This document shows positions 9,152-16,287 of a DNA stretch of 34,606 nucleotides, in pieces. Position 1 is the stretch's first letter. The number at the start of each line of letters is the position of its first letter. This DNA is from Terriglobia bacterium (GTDB taxonomy: Bacteria > Acidobacteriota > Terriglobia > Bryobacterales > Bryobacteraceae): the NCBI GenBank assembly GCA_020073615.1, contig JAIQEX010000073.1, positions 1-34,606 of the forward strand. The letters run 5' to 3'. Under the pieces are notes generated by a model. The model ran no database searches and was not told the origin of the DNA. It worked only from the letters and a program-made list of their open reading frames with translations. A program made the position numbers and the translations under genes.

Positions 9152-9370
9152 ATGGACGAGCGCGAAACGATACGCCGCTGGGCCGACAATTGGCAACAGG
9201 CCGGCATAGCTCTGGAGGCCATTCGCCGCCGCGAGATCGGCGAGGCCGACAATTTGCAAGTACTGGCCATACTGGAGGGAGCGTTTAATAACGCCCTGCG
9301 GACCATGCCGCCCCGGCCCTCGTCCGGCCTCGTTGCCATGCAGGAGTGGTTCGCCAGGCTCCCGCGATGA
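9152..9370 (+). CDS. Small hypothetical protein coupled to a nucleotidyltransferase
   Basis: A 72-aa charged, probably helical protein (RRWADNWQQAGIALEAIRRREI near the start) without membrane segments or a recognisable fold. Its stop overlaps the start of the following nucleotidyltransferase in ATGA (9367-9370), so the two are almost certainly co-translated. Small proteins directly upstream of AbiEii-like nucleotidyltransferases often form paired toxin-antitoxin-like units. An antitoxin or partner role is inferred from position only. Confidence 0.7.
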   Translation: MDERETIRRWADNWQQAGIALEAIRRREIGEADNLQVLAILEGAFNNALRTMPPRPSSGLVAMQEWFARLPR

Positions 9371-9924
9371 TCGACCTCTTTGCGACCGCCAGGCAATTGC
9401 AATCGTTCTGCGACGGGCAAGGCTGGCGTTCCTGCTTCATCGGTGGCATCGCGGTGCAGAGATGGGGTGAGCCGCGCGTTACCCGGGACGTCGATCTCAC
9501 CTTACTGGCGGGCTTTGGTGGCGAGGAACGCTTCATCGACCCGCTGCTGGCAGCGTATCCGGCGCGCATCGGCGATGCGGGCGGGTTTGCGCGCCGCTAT
9601 CGCGCTCTGCTGCTTCGCACACCGGATGGGGTGGGGATCGACATCTCGCTCGGCGCGCTCGAGTTCGAAGAGAGGGTAGTCAGCCGCGCAACCATCTTTT
9701 CTTTCGGCCCCGGCCTCGACATTCGCACCTGCTCCGCCGAGGATCTGGTGGTCCTCAAGCTATTCGCTTTCCGCCCGCTGGACGTCCGCGACGCCGAGGG
9801 GGTGGCACTCCGGCAGCGCGCGCAACTCGATTGGCAATGCGTCGAGGATGAACTGCGGCCTCTCGCCGAGGTCAAGCAGGACCCTGAGATCCTGCGCACA
9901 CTGGCTCGCCTGCGGCGGCTCTAG
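9367..9924 (+). CDS. AbiEii-like nucleotidyltransferase
   Basis: A 185-aa protein with the polymerase-beta-type nucleotidyltransferase core. It has a GGIAVQRWGEPRVTRDVDLTLL segment with a GG helix followed by a DVDL metal-binding pair (around residues 22-44), and a third acidic position in GIDISLG. The C-terminal half has the EDLVVLKLFAFRPLDVRDAEGV pattern seen in AbiEii/AbiGii-type nucleotidyltransferases. Family members transfer nucleotides to tRNA or proteins and can be toxic; the target here cannot be read. The ATG at 9367 is favoured over one 21 nt upstream because it gives the 4-nt overlap with the preceding gene. The gene ends 20 nt from the convergent aldehyde dehydrogenase. Confidence 0.82.
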   Translation: MIDLFATARQLQSFCDGQGWRSCFIGGIAVQRWGEPRVTRDVDLTLLAGFGGEERFIDPLLAAYPARIGDAGGFARRYRALLLRTPDGVGIDISLGALEFEERVVSRATIFSFGPGLDIRTCSAEDLVVLKLFAFRPLDVRDAEGVALRQRAQLDWQCVEDELRPLAEVKQDPEILRTLARLRRL

Positions 9925-9944
9925 CGGCGATGAGAGCAGCCCCC

Positions 9945-11483
9945 TCACACCTGGAACTGGATCCCCTGCGCCAGCGGCAACTGCGCCGACCAGTTGATGG
10001 TGTTGGTCTGCCGGCGCATATAGGCCTTCCAGGCATCGCTGCCGGATTCGCGTCCGCCGCCGGTGTCCTTTTCGCCGCCGAAGGCGCCGCCGATCTCGGC
10101 GCCGCTGGTGCCGATGTTGATGTTGGCAATCCCGCAATCGCTGCCGCGATGGCTCAGGAAGGTTTCCGCCGAAATCAGGCTGGTGGTGAACATGGCCGAG
10201 GAAAGCCCCTGCGGCACGTCGTTGTGCCAGTGAATGGCCTGGTCCAGATCGTCGAATTCCACCAGGTAAAGAATGGGCGCGAAGATCTCCTCTTTCAGGA
10301 TGGGCATGTCCGGGCGCGCGCGCACCAGCGTGGGCTCGACGAAGCATCCCATCAGGCGCTCGCCACCGTACAGGATTTCGCCGCCCTGCGCGCGAATGCG
10401 CTTGATGCCGTCCACCATATCGTCCACCGCGCGGCGGTTCACCAGCGGACCCATGATGGTCTCGGGCTCGAGGGGGTCGCCGATCCGCACCTGGCGCCAG
10501 GCGCTCACCAGCGCTTCGGTGACGCGCGGGGCAATGCCGCGCTGCAGGAACAACCGCCTCGTGGTGGTGCAGCGCTGGCCCGCGGTGCCCACCGCTCCGA
10601 ACAGCACGGCGCGCAGCAGCAGCTCGGGGTTGGCATCGTCCATGGCGATGATGCCATTGTTGCCGCCCAGCTCCAGGATGCTCCGTCCCAGGCGGCGCGC
10701 CACCACCTCCGCGACGTGCCGGCCCACTTCGGTGGAGCCCGTGAAGCTCACCAGCGGAATGCGCCGGTCGTGAATCAGCGTCTCGCCGATGGGCTTGCTC
10801 GGCCCGATCACCAGGTTGAACACGCCCTTCAGGCCGTGGCGGTCGAGCACGCGATTGCAGATTTTCTGCACGGCGATGGCCGTGAGCGGGGTTTCCGACG
10901 AGGGCCGCCACAGCACGCAATCGCCGCAGACCGCGGCGATCATGGCGTTCCAGGCCCACACCGCCACCGGGAAATTGAAGGCGCTGATGACGCCCACGAT
11001 GCCCAGCGGGTGCCACTGCTCGTACATGCGGTGTCCCGGCCGCTCGCTGTGCATGGTCAGCCCGTAGAGCTGGCGCGACAGTCCCACGGCGAAATCGGCG
11101 ATGTCGATCATCTCCTGGACCTCGCCCAGCCCTTCGGGCAGAATCTTCCCCATTTCGAGCGTAACCAGCGCGCCCAAGTCCGATTTGTGCGCGCGCAGCT
11201 CGTGGCCGATCTCGCGCACGATCTCGCCGCGCCCGGGCGCCGGCATCATGCGCCAATCCATGAACGCCTCGCGGGCGCGCTCCACCACGTACTCGTAGTC
11301 CTCCGGCCCGGCCATCATGATCTTCGCCAGAGGTTCGCCGGTGGCGGGGTTGAAGGATTCCATCTCGCCGCAGGAAGGGGCGGCGATCCAGTCGCCATAG
11401 CAGGCGCCGGAGTTTACCGGCTCAATATGGAGCTTTTCCAGAATTTCGGGAATGGGGTTGCTAACGGTTGGCACGTTACCCAT
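9945..11483 (-). CDS. Aldehyde dehydrogenase, ALDH7 / aminoadipate-semialdehyde dehydrogenase type
   Basis: An NAD(P)-dependent aldehyde dehydrogenase of 512 aa. It shows the AFNFP motif with catalytic-loop N170, FTGSTEVG for nucleotide binding, the general base E271 in ELGGNN, and the nucleophile C305 in GTAGQRCTTTRR. The C-terminal stretch IGTSGAEIGGAFGGEKDTGG followed by DAWKAYMRRQTNTINWS is characteristic of ALDH7 (antiquitin, piperideine-6-carboxylate dehydrogenase), which oxidises aminoadipate semialdehyde in lysine catabolism. Substrate is inferred from the subfamily; no lysine-pathway genes are nearby. The ATG at 11483 begins MGNVPTVSNPIPEIL. A longer reading to 11588 adds only low-complexity basic sequence. 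Confidence 0.93.
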   Translation of the reverse strand: MGNVPTVSNPIPEILEKLHIEPVNSGACYGDWIAAPSCGEMESFNPATGEPLAKIMMAGPEDYEYVVERAREAFMDWRMMPAPGRGEIVREIGHELRAHKSDLGALVTLEMGKILPEGLGEVQEMIDIADFAVGLSRQLYGLTMHSERPGHRMYEQWHPLGIVGVISAFNFPVAVWAWNAMIAAVCGDCVLWRPSSETPLTAIAVQKICNRVLDRHGLKGVFNLVIGPSKPIGETLIHDRRIPLVSFTGSTEVGRHVAEVVARRLGRSILELGGNNGIIAMDDANPELLLRAVLFGAVGTAGQRCTTTRRLFLQRGIAPRVTEALVSAWRQVRIGDPLEPETIMGPLVNRRAVDDMVDGIKRIRAQGGEILYGGERLMGCFVEPTLVRARPDMPILKEEIFAPILYLVEFDDLDQAIHWHNDVPQGLSSAMFTTSLISAETFLSHRGSDCGIANINIGTSGAEIGGAFGGEKDTGGGRESGSDAWKAYMRRQTNTINWSAQLPLAQGIQFQV

Positions 11484-11548
11484 TCTATCGAGTGGATGGG
11501 GAAGAAGGGGGGGAGTGGTGGGACGAGCCTTGCGGCCCCTCCCACTTC

Positions 11549-11574
11549 CCGGAACCCCCGTGCGACGGTTCCGG
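11549..11574. promoter_or_regulatory. Perfect 8-bp hairpin upstream of the aldehyde dehydrogenase gene
   Basis: CCGGAACC (11549-11556) pairs perfectly with GGTTCCGG (11567-11574) around a 10-nt spacer. It sits 66 nt upstream of the aldehyde dehydrogenase start, in its likely 5' untranslated or promoter region. It could be an operator dyad or an RNA hairpin, and nothing in the sequence distinguishes these. Confidence 0.4.
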
Positions 11575-11726
11575 TTGTACAGCGGCACTCACCCCGATTG
11601 CCTCGTTGCCGGGTCTGAGATCCGGCAGTGGTATTAAATCCAGGTTAGCCGGGTTCGGGCGGCGGCCGCCTGTATCTTTCGTATAGTCCGACAGCCCGCC
11701 GATCGATACGTCAGCGCAAAGGCTTT

Positions 11727-11795
11727 CCACCGCCGAGGCGCCGAGCCGCCGAGAACGTTAGGATTTCTCGGCGCCCTCCGCCACCTCGGCGACGG
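11727..11795. repeat. GCCGAGGC-family palindromic element, copy 1
   Basis: The left arm (11727-11755) is CACCGCCGAGGCGCCGAG followed by CCGCCGAGAA. The right arm (11764-11795) reads TTCTCGGCGCCCTCCGCCACCTCGGCG, mostly its reverse complement, with a loop of about 8 nt. The same motif occurs at 11867-11938, 14439-14468 and 14598-14661. Confidence 0.75.
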
Positions 11796-11866
11796 TACTT
11801 GTTGGGTGCAACCGCGAGTGGCGGTTCCGAAGCGATTCACGCCTTTCCGATTCCTTCGGGTTCGCA

Positions 11867-11938
11867 CGCCGAGCCAGCCGAACATGCCGAGAACCGATGG
11901 ACTTGGTTTCGCTCGGCGCCTCAGCGCCTCGGCGGTGT
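11867..11938. repeat. GCCGAGGC-family palindromic element, copy 2
   Basis: A degraded left arm (ACGCCGAGCCAGCCGAACAT then GCCGAGAA, 11867-11893) faces a well-kept right arm (GCTCGGCGCCTCAGCGCC then TCGGCGGTG, 11911-11938). It ends about 30 nt downstream of the response-regulator stop. Confidence 0.7.
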
Positions 11939-11968
11939 CATCTTATCGACGGATTACCGCCGGCCTCG

Positions 11969-12613
11969 CTACAACTGGTCTTCGTACTGTTCCACCGCCA
12001 CGCGCACCAGTTGACCCCGCGTCCGGACCCCGGTTTTTTGGAACAGGCTCTGCAGGATCGCTTTGACGTAGCTCTCCGAGATCTGCAGGCGCCAGGCGAT
12101 TTCCTTATTGGAAAGTCCCTCGAGCACGAAGCGGAGAGCCCGGCGCTCCCGGTCGTTGAACACCGGCGGGGCCGCTTGCCCGCCGGCGCCGGCGTCTTCC
12201 TCCATGCGTGCGAAGGAGCGGTCGAGCCACATGCCGCCGCCGGCCACGGCGCGGATGGCTTCGCTCAACTCGCTCAACGGCGCCTCCTTGAGGAAGATGC
12301 CCGCCACGCCCTGGCGCATCAACCGCCGGGCTTCGGTGTCGCTCACCCAGGCGGTCACCACCAGTACGCGGCCCTCGAAGCCGCCCTGCCTCGCCGCCGG
12401 CAGGAATTGGGAGGCGCGCTCGCTGCCCAGGTCGTGGTCCAGCAGCACGAGGTCGAAGGGGTGCTGGGAGAGGAGGTGCAGCGCTTCCCGAATGCTCGCG
12501 CAATGCTCGATGTGGAGCGCCGGGTCGCTCTCCAACACGCGCGCTACGCTTTCCCGGAACAGCGCATGGTCGTCCACCAGGAGCGCCCGGATGGGTTGTG
12601 GCGTCTCTTCCAT
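11969..12613 (-). CDS. Response regulator, NarL/LuxR family
   Basis: A DNA-binding response regulator of 214 aa. The receiver domain (about residues 8-125) has the acidic pair D14/D15 in LVDDH, the phospho-acceptor D59 in LVLLDHD, T87 and K109 in FLKEAP. The C-terminal LuxR-type helix-turn-helix is FNDRERRALRFVLEGLSNKE followed by IAWRLQISESYVKAILQSL. The ATG at 12613 overlaps the histidine-kinase stop as ATGA and starts MEETPQPIRALLVDD. The kinase encoded just upstream is the obvious partner. Target genes are unknown; the palindromes and aldehyde dehydrogenase gene downstream are possible candidates only by proximity. Confidence 0.93.
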   Translation of the reverse strand: MEETPQPIRALLVDDHALFRESVARVLESDPALHIEHCASIREALHLLSQHPFDLVLLDHDLGSERASQFLPAARQGGFEGRVLVVTAWVSDTEARRLMRQGVAGIFLKEAPLSELSEAIRAVAGGGMWLDRSFARMEEDAGAGGQAAPPVFNDRERRALRFVLEGLSNKEIAWRLQISESYVKAILQSLFQKTGVRTRGQLVRVAVEQYEDQL

Positions 12614-14067
12614 CACTCCTCTATTGCATTCTCCACCGGCCACAGGTCCACCGCAAAGCAGCTTCCCGTCTCTTCCGCTTCGTAGCGCAAGCCTCCGCCG
12701 TGGGAACGCAGCATGGCGCGGGAAATGTACAGGCCCAGGCCGAAGGAATGCGCGCCTGGCTGGAACGGCTGGAACAGCTCCTCAGGGTGCGCCACCCCGG
12801 GGCCGGTATCGCGGAACCGCACCACCACCAGGTCGCGCTCCACCTCGGCGGAGATGCGCACCTCGCGGCGGGTGCAATGTTCCAGCGCCTGGAGGCTGTT
12901 GCGGGCCAGGTTGATGAAGGCTTGGAGCAGGCTGTGATGGTCCGCCTGCACCAGGGGCAGGCCGGCCGGCACCTCCCACACCAGGCCGATGCCGGCTTCG
13001 CGCAGCGTGGGTTCGATGACGATGCGGGTCTCATCGAGCACCGTGCCCAGGTCGGCCACCATGGCGGCGCGGTCGGAGGCCACGCGCAGGCCGGATGACG
13101 CGATCTTCTCCAGCGCCTCGATGAGGGTGCCGAGCACGCGATAATGTTCCTCGTGGGCGACCGCGGCGGTAGCGGCCAGGGCCGCGTGGGCGGTTCGCGC
13201 TGCGGCGGCCAGGTTGCGGATCTCGTGGGAGATGGCGCCGATCAGCACGCGCGACGTGGCCATCATAGAATCCAGGCCGGAGCCCTCGCGGTCGCGCAGG
13301 TTCTCCGAAGCGTCCCACACCACCGCCGCCAGTCCGGGCCCTCCCGAAGTGCGATAGGTGGAGAGCCAGACGTGCGCCAGAAACACGTCGCCGTTGCGGC
13401 GCTGCCCTTTGCACTCCACGTTGGTGCGGATCTCGCCCGAATGTTGGCTGCGCAGCATGCGGGAGAGGATGGGCAAGTACGGCGCGACCTTCTCGCCCTG
13501 CAGCGGCTCTTTCTCGAAGCCGAGCAGTTGCCGCGCCGATTCGTTGGCCAGGGCGACACGCGCGGAGTCGTCGATGGTGAGAATGGCCAGCGGGCTGGTC
13601 TCGATGAGCGTGCGCACCTGCTGTTCCGCTTCCTGGCGGAGGCGAATCTGCTCTTCCCGCTCTTCCAGATGTTTGGCCAGGAGCCGGCGGCGGTCGTTCA
13701 ACGCCGCGACGAGAAAACCCGTCATGGCGAACCCGGCCACCGACACCGACAGCCGGCCGAACGAACCGGCAATCCAGCGTGAAGGATTGAAGGTCTCCAC
13801 CAACTGCCAGCCGGTGAAGCCGCCCGTGCCCTGCAGCGGATCGAAGACTTCGCGCAGGTATCCGCACACGGCGGCCATGATGAGAATCTGGAAACCATTC
13901 AGAGCGGCGGCGGTGAGCAGGACGGGGATCAGGTACAGAATCCCGGTGGAACTGTCCGGCGATAACCAGTCGGCCCAGGCGATCAGCGCGATCAGCACGG
14001 CGGAGACCGCGCAGAGGGTGACCCGGTGGGACTCGGAATATGCCAGAAACCTTTCGAGACGTGTCAT
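12613..14067 (-). CDS. Membrane PAS-domain sensor histidine kinase
   Basis: The 484-aa protein has three or more membrane helices in the first 122 residues (about 16-31, 41-68 and 102-122). A helical linker leads to a PAS domain (about 150-250, with TLIETSPLAILTIDDSARV). The dimerisation helix carries the phospho-acceptor H281 in GAISHEIRN. The ATPase domain has the N-box (N386 and N390 in FINLARN), D420 in DTGPGV and the G2 box FGLGLYISR. With little outside the membrane, the signal is probably membrane-borne or cytosolic (PAS). It is preceded 47 nt upstream by a 60-aa membrane protein gene and overlaps the response-regulator gene by ATGA. Confidence 0.93.
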   Translation of the reverse strand: MTRLERFLAYSESHRVTLCAVSAVLIALIAWADWLSPDSSTGILYLIPVLLTAAALNGFQILIMAAVCGYLREVFDPLQGTGGFTGWQLVETFNPSRWIAGSFGRLSVSVAGFAMTGFLVAALNDRRRLLAKHLEEREEQIRLRQEAEQQVRTLIETSPLAILTIDDSARVALANESARQLLGFEKEPLQGEKVAPYLPILSRMLRSQHSGEIRTNVECKGQRRNGDVFLAHVWLSTYRTSGGPGLAAVVWDASENLRDREGSGLDSMMATSRVLIGAISHEIRNLAAAARTAHAALAATAAVAHEEHYRVLGTLIEALEKIASSGLRVASDRAAMVADLGTVLDETRIVIEPTLREAGIGLVWEVPAGLPLVQADHHSLLQAFINLARNSLQALEHCTRREVRISAEVERDLVVVRFRDTGPGVAHPEELFQPFQPGAHSFGLGLYISRAMLRSHGGGLRYEAEETGSCFAVDLWPVENAIEE

Positions 14068-14114
14068 GCCGGCCTCAGGCTACTATCGTAGCGTGGGGGC
14101 GCCGCGGAGCGCGG

Positions 14115-14297
14115 TCAGGCGACATCGCGCGGTTTCGATGAGATCTGGCTTAGACCGTCGCGAAGAATGGTCTTCATGTCGGAAAGTTCACGGCCGATCC
14201 TGGCCAGTGCTTCATAGAATTTCCAGATTACAAAAATGACGATGGCCAGGTAGGCCACGACAAACACGCCGCCGAATACGCCCGAGATCATTGTCAT
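14115..14297 (-). CDS. Small single-pass membrane protein next to the histidine kinase
   Basis: A 60-aa protein starting MTMISGVFGGVFVVAY with one long hydrophobic helix (about residues 4-26) followed by a charged amphipathic segment (KFYEALARIGRELSDMKTIL). The ATG at 14297 has GAGGAGAG about 6 nt upstream; a longer frame upstream runs through intergenic sequence and is not favoured. It is the first gene of a probable three-gene unit with the kinase and regulator. No family is recognised. A role as a small kinase partner or regulator is inferred from size and position. Confidence 0.75.
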   Translation of the reverse strand: MTMISGVFGGVFVVAYLAIVIFVIWKFYEALARIGRELSDMKTILRDGLSQISSKPRDVA

Positions 14298-14438
14298 TTC
14301 CACTCTCCTCGACCGATGGTTGACCGCAATACGCCGACCTGGCACTGCGTCCGCCGATGCGGCAGCGCGGATTGCGTCGCTCCTCCATACTACCGCCGGG
14401 GCCCATGCGGCGGAGTATCGAACGCGCGTCCAAGACGT

Positions 14439-14468
14439 CACCGCCGAGGCGCCGAGGCGCCGAGGAAG
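14439..14468. repeat. GCCGAGGC-family repeat, single arm (copy 3)
   Basis: TCACCGCCGAGGCGCCGAGG, continuing CGCCGAGGAAG, is three tandem GAGGCGCC units with an 8-nt period. It is nearly identical to the left arm of copy 1 (11727-11755) and complementary to the right arm of copy 4 (14631-14661), which it could pair with over about 160 nt. Confidence 0.7.
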
Positions 14469-14539
14469 ACCAGGTCAGTCGGTTCTCCGCGCGCTCGGTC
14501 CGCGCGAAAAAAATCGGAAATAAGTGATTCCCAACGGGC

Positions 14540-14574
14540 GCTAGCCTAACCTTCGCTGCGAAGGTTGGGCTAGC
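14540..14574. repeat. Near-perfect hairpin bounded by GCTAGC
   Basis: GCTAGCC-T-AACCTTCG pairs with CGAAGGTT-G-GGCTAGC around a CTG loop, giving a 16-bp stem that includes one T/G position. The outer hexamer GCTAGC is itself palindromic. It has no T tract on either side, so it does not look like a simple terminator. A REP-like element is possible. Confidence 0.65.
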
Positions 14575-14597
14575 AGTTGCACCTGACAGGTACCGAT

Positions 14598-14661
14598 GCC
14601 GAGGTGGCGGAGAGCGCCGAGAGACCCTGAGTCCTCGGCGTCTCGGCGCCTCGGCGGTGGA
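14598..14661. repeat. GCCGAGGC-family palindromic element, copy 4
   Basis: The left arm is GCCGAGGTGGCGGAGAGCGC then CGAGAG (14598-14624). The right arm, CCTCGGCGTCTCGGCGCC then TCGGCGGTGG (14631-14661), is the best-kept one. The hairpin loop is very short. Confidence 0.75.
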
Positions 14662-14754
14662 AGGTCTTTAGCCCTACTTACGGATTACGGTCTTCGCGCG
14701 TCTCCCAGGGCGGTCCCAAGAATCCGGCGCCAACGGTTACACTGTCCTTAGGTA

Positions 14755-16287
14755 ATGAGATTCGCGCTGCTGTTCCTCTTAAGCCTTGCACCCGCCGGCC
14801 AGGCCGGCTCGCCGGGATATTTTGCGCCGGCGCACCGGGTGTCGGGCATCGGGGTGGGGCGCGACGACATCTCCGAAGAGTTGCTGGCGGTGCGCACGGA
14901 CCTCATGATCCAATCGCAGACCTTCGCCATCCTGCGCGATCCGCAGGCCGTGCCCGGCGCGCGGCGCATCACCGGCAATCTGAAGCTGCAGGCGCTGTTC
15001 CGGACGGCTTCGCAGCGCAGCGGCATGCCGGCCTCGCTGATCGAAGCCATCGCGTACCTGGAAAGCTGGGGCGAGGCGCGGGCGGAGAGCCCGTCCGGCC
15101 CCAGGGGCGTCATGCAGATTTCCGAAGCCACGGCGCGCAGCATGGGCCTCAAGGTGGTGCACGCCACGCGCCACCGGACCACTCGCGAAAAAGTGCTGGT
15201 GGCGAGCCGCCGCCGGAAGCCCAAGTATCGGACCGTCACTCATAAGACGCCGTACGTGGTGACGGTGCGCGACGACCGCCTGTCGCCCGACCGCGCCATT
15301 CCCGCGGCGGCTTCCTACCTGGCCGGAATGGAGCAGAAATTCGGCGGCCGCGATTGGGCCATCTTCGCCTACCACTGCGGGCAGGGCTGCGTGGCCGAGA
15401 TGCTGGACCTCACGCGGCGCGCGCGCGGCATTCCCCATGCGACCGTGCCGCGCATGTTCTTTTCCTGCAGCCCGGCGTGGAACCGCGAACTGTACCAGGC
15501 CATCCAGCAGCAGATGCTGCGCGACTACTCGCCCACCTACTATTTCCGCGTCAAGCGGGCGGAACAGTTGCTGGCGCTGTACCGGCGCGACGCCGCGGCG
15601 TTCATTTCGCTGGCGCAGGAGTACCGCAGCGAGTTCGGCCTCAACGGCTTCTCGCCGCGCGCCCCGCACCGGCTCTCGGTGTGGCTCAAGCGCGACGACA
15701 TGATCTTCCATAGCTGCGAGGAGATCCGCGCGGACCTGGGGAAAAGACTGGTGAAGGCGTTCGAGCGGCCGGATTATTTCGGCTACGCGCTGAAGCTCTC
15801 GCCCGATGCTCCCGCCAACCTCGAGTTCTTCTCGGAAGCGTCCCCCGCGGCCATCGGCACGCTGGCGTACATCGCCTTCGAAACGCGGCGCCTGCACGAG
15901 GAACTCAATCCGCAGGGGGAGAAGTTCCAGCCGCTCGAAGTCACCGCGCTGGTGGAGCCGGAAGACTACGCCCGCAGCCTGGGCCGGCGGGAAGCGCTGT
16001 CCCACTGCTCCGGGCAGGTCTTCGACATCGGCTACGCGGGCCTGCCGCCGGGCGAGTTGGAGTGCCTGCGGTTCGTGCTGAACGATCTCGGGTGGGAAGG
16101 CTACCTCGGCTTTGTGGAGGAGGGCATGGAGAACCTGCACATCGGCTGCTCGCCCGGCTCGCGGGATTTCTTCACCACCGTGTTTCAGGAAGCGCTGGGG
16201 AATCCCGATTCGGGCCGCTACCGCGCGGCGCCCGGCGCTATGATCGCCAGCCGTTTGCTCGCCTCCGGAGTTCCCGCCCGCTGGTAG
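14755..16287 (+). CDS. Secreted lytic transglycosylase (SLT domain)
   Basis: A 510-aa protein with a signal peptide (MRFALLFLLSLAPAGQAG). The SLT lysozyme-like domain carries the catalytic E103 in AIAYLESWGEA, followed by GPRGVMQISEATARSMGL, the usual ES...GLMQ-type motif. A basic insertion of about 35 residues (RHRTTREKVL, ASRRRKPKYRTVTHKTPYV) follows before the conserved YLAGMEQKFGGRDWAIFAYHCG. The long C-terminal part (about 260-510) is not recognised and may bind peptidoglycan or partners. Such enzymes cleave glycan strands in the periplasm. Its last 70 nt overlap the convergent kinase gene. Confidence 0.88.
   Translation: MRFALLFLLSLAPAGQAGSPGYFAPAHRVSGIGVGRDDISEELLAVRTDLMIQSQTFAILRDPQAVPGARRITGNLKLQALFRTASQRSGMPASLIEAIAYLESWGEARAESPSGPRGVMQISEATARSMGLKVVHATRHRTTREKVLVASRRRKPKYRTVTHKTPYVVTVRDDRLSPDRAIPAAASYLAGMEQKFGGRDWAIFAYHCGQGCVAEMLDLTRRARGIPHATVPRMFFSCSPAWNRELYQAIQQQMLRDYSPTYYFRVKRAEQLLALYRRDAAAFISLAQEYRSEFGLNGFSPRAPHRLSVWLKRDDMIFHSCEEIRADLGKRLVKAFERPDYFGYALKLSPDAPANLEFFSEASPAAIGTLAYIAFETRRLHEELNPQGEKFQPLEVTALVEPEDYARSLGRREALSHCSGQVFDIGYAGLPPGELECLRFVLNDLGWEGYLGFVEEGMENLHIGCSPGSRDFFTTVFQEALGNPDSGRYRAAPGAMIASRLLASGVPARW

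Larger units (their letters stand above)
11484..11968. other. Gene-free stretch with palindromic repeats
   Basis: These 485 bases lie between the aldehyde dehydrogenase and response regulator genes, both on the minus strand. They contain the promoter region of the aldehyde dehydrogenase gene, one perfect hairpin (11549-11574) and two GCCGAGGC-type palindromic elements (11727-11795 and 11867-11938). Open frames across it are built from repeat sequence and show no family resemblance. No tRNA-like cloverleaf was seen. Confidence 0.7.
14298..14754. other. Gene-free divergent region with palindromes
   Basis: These 457 bases separate the divergent two-component unit and the lytic transglycosylase gene, so promoters for both should lie here. 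No promoter match was strong enough to name. The region holds a GCCGAGGC repeat arm (14439-14468), a perfect hairpin (14540-14574) and a full GCCGAGGC palindrome (14598-14661). No coding frame is convincing. Confidence 0.7.

Noticed and set aside
9930-11618. 562-codon plus-strand frame opposite the aldehyde dehydrogenase gene
   Set aside because: The opposite strand encodes a complete ALDH with all catalytic residues; the plus-strand frame is a composition shadow.
14298-14754. tRNA, small RNA or riboswitch in the long intergenic stretch
   Set aside because: Hairpins are repeat-family palindromes; no cloverleaf or known riboswitch core was seen.
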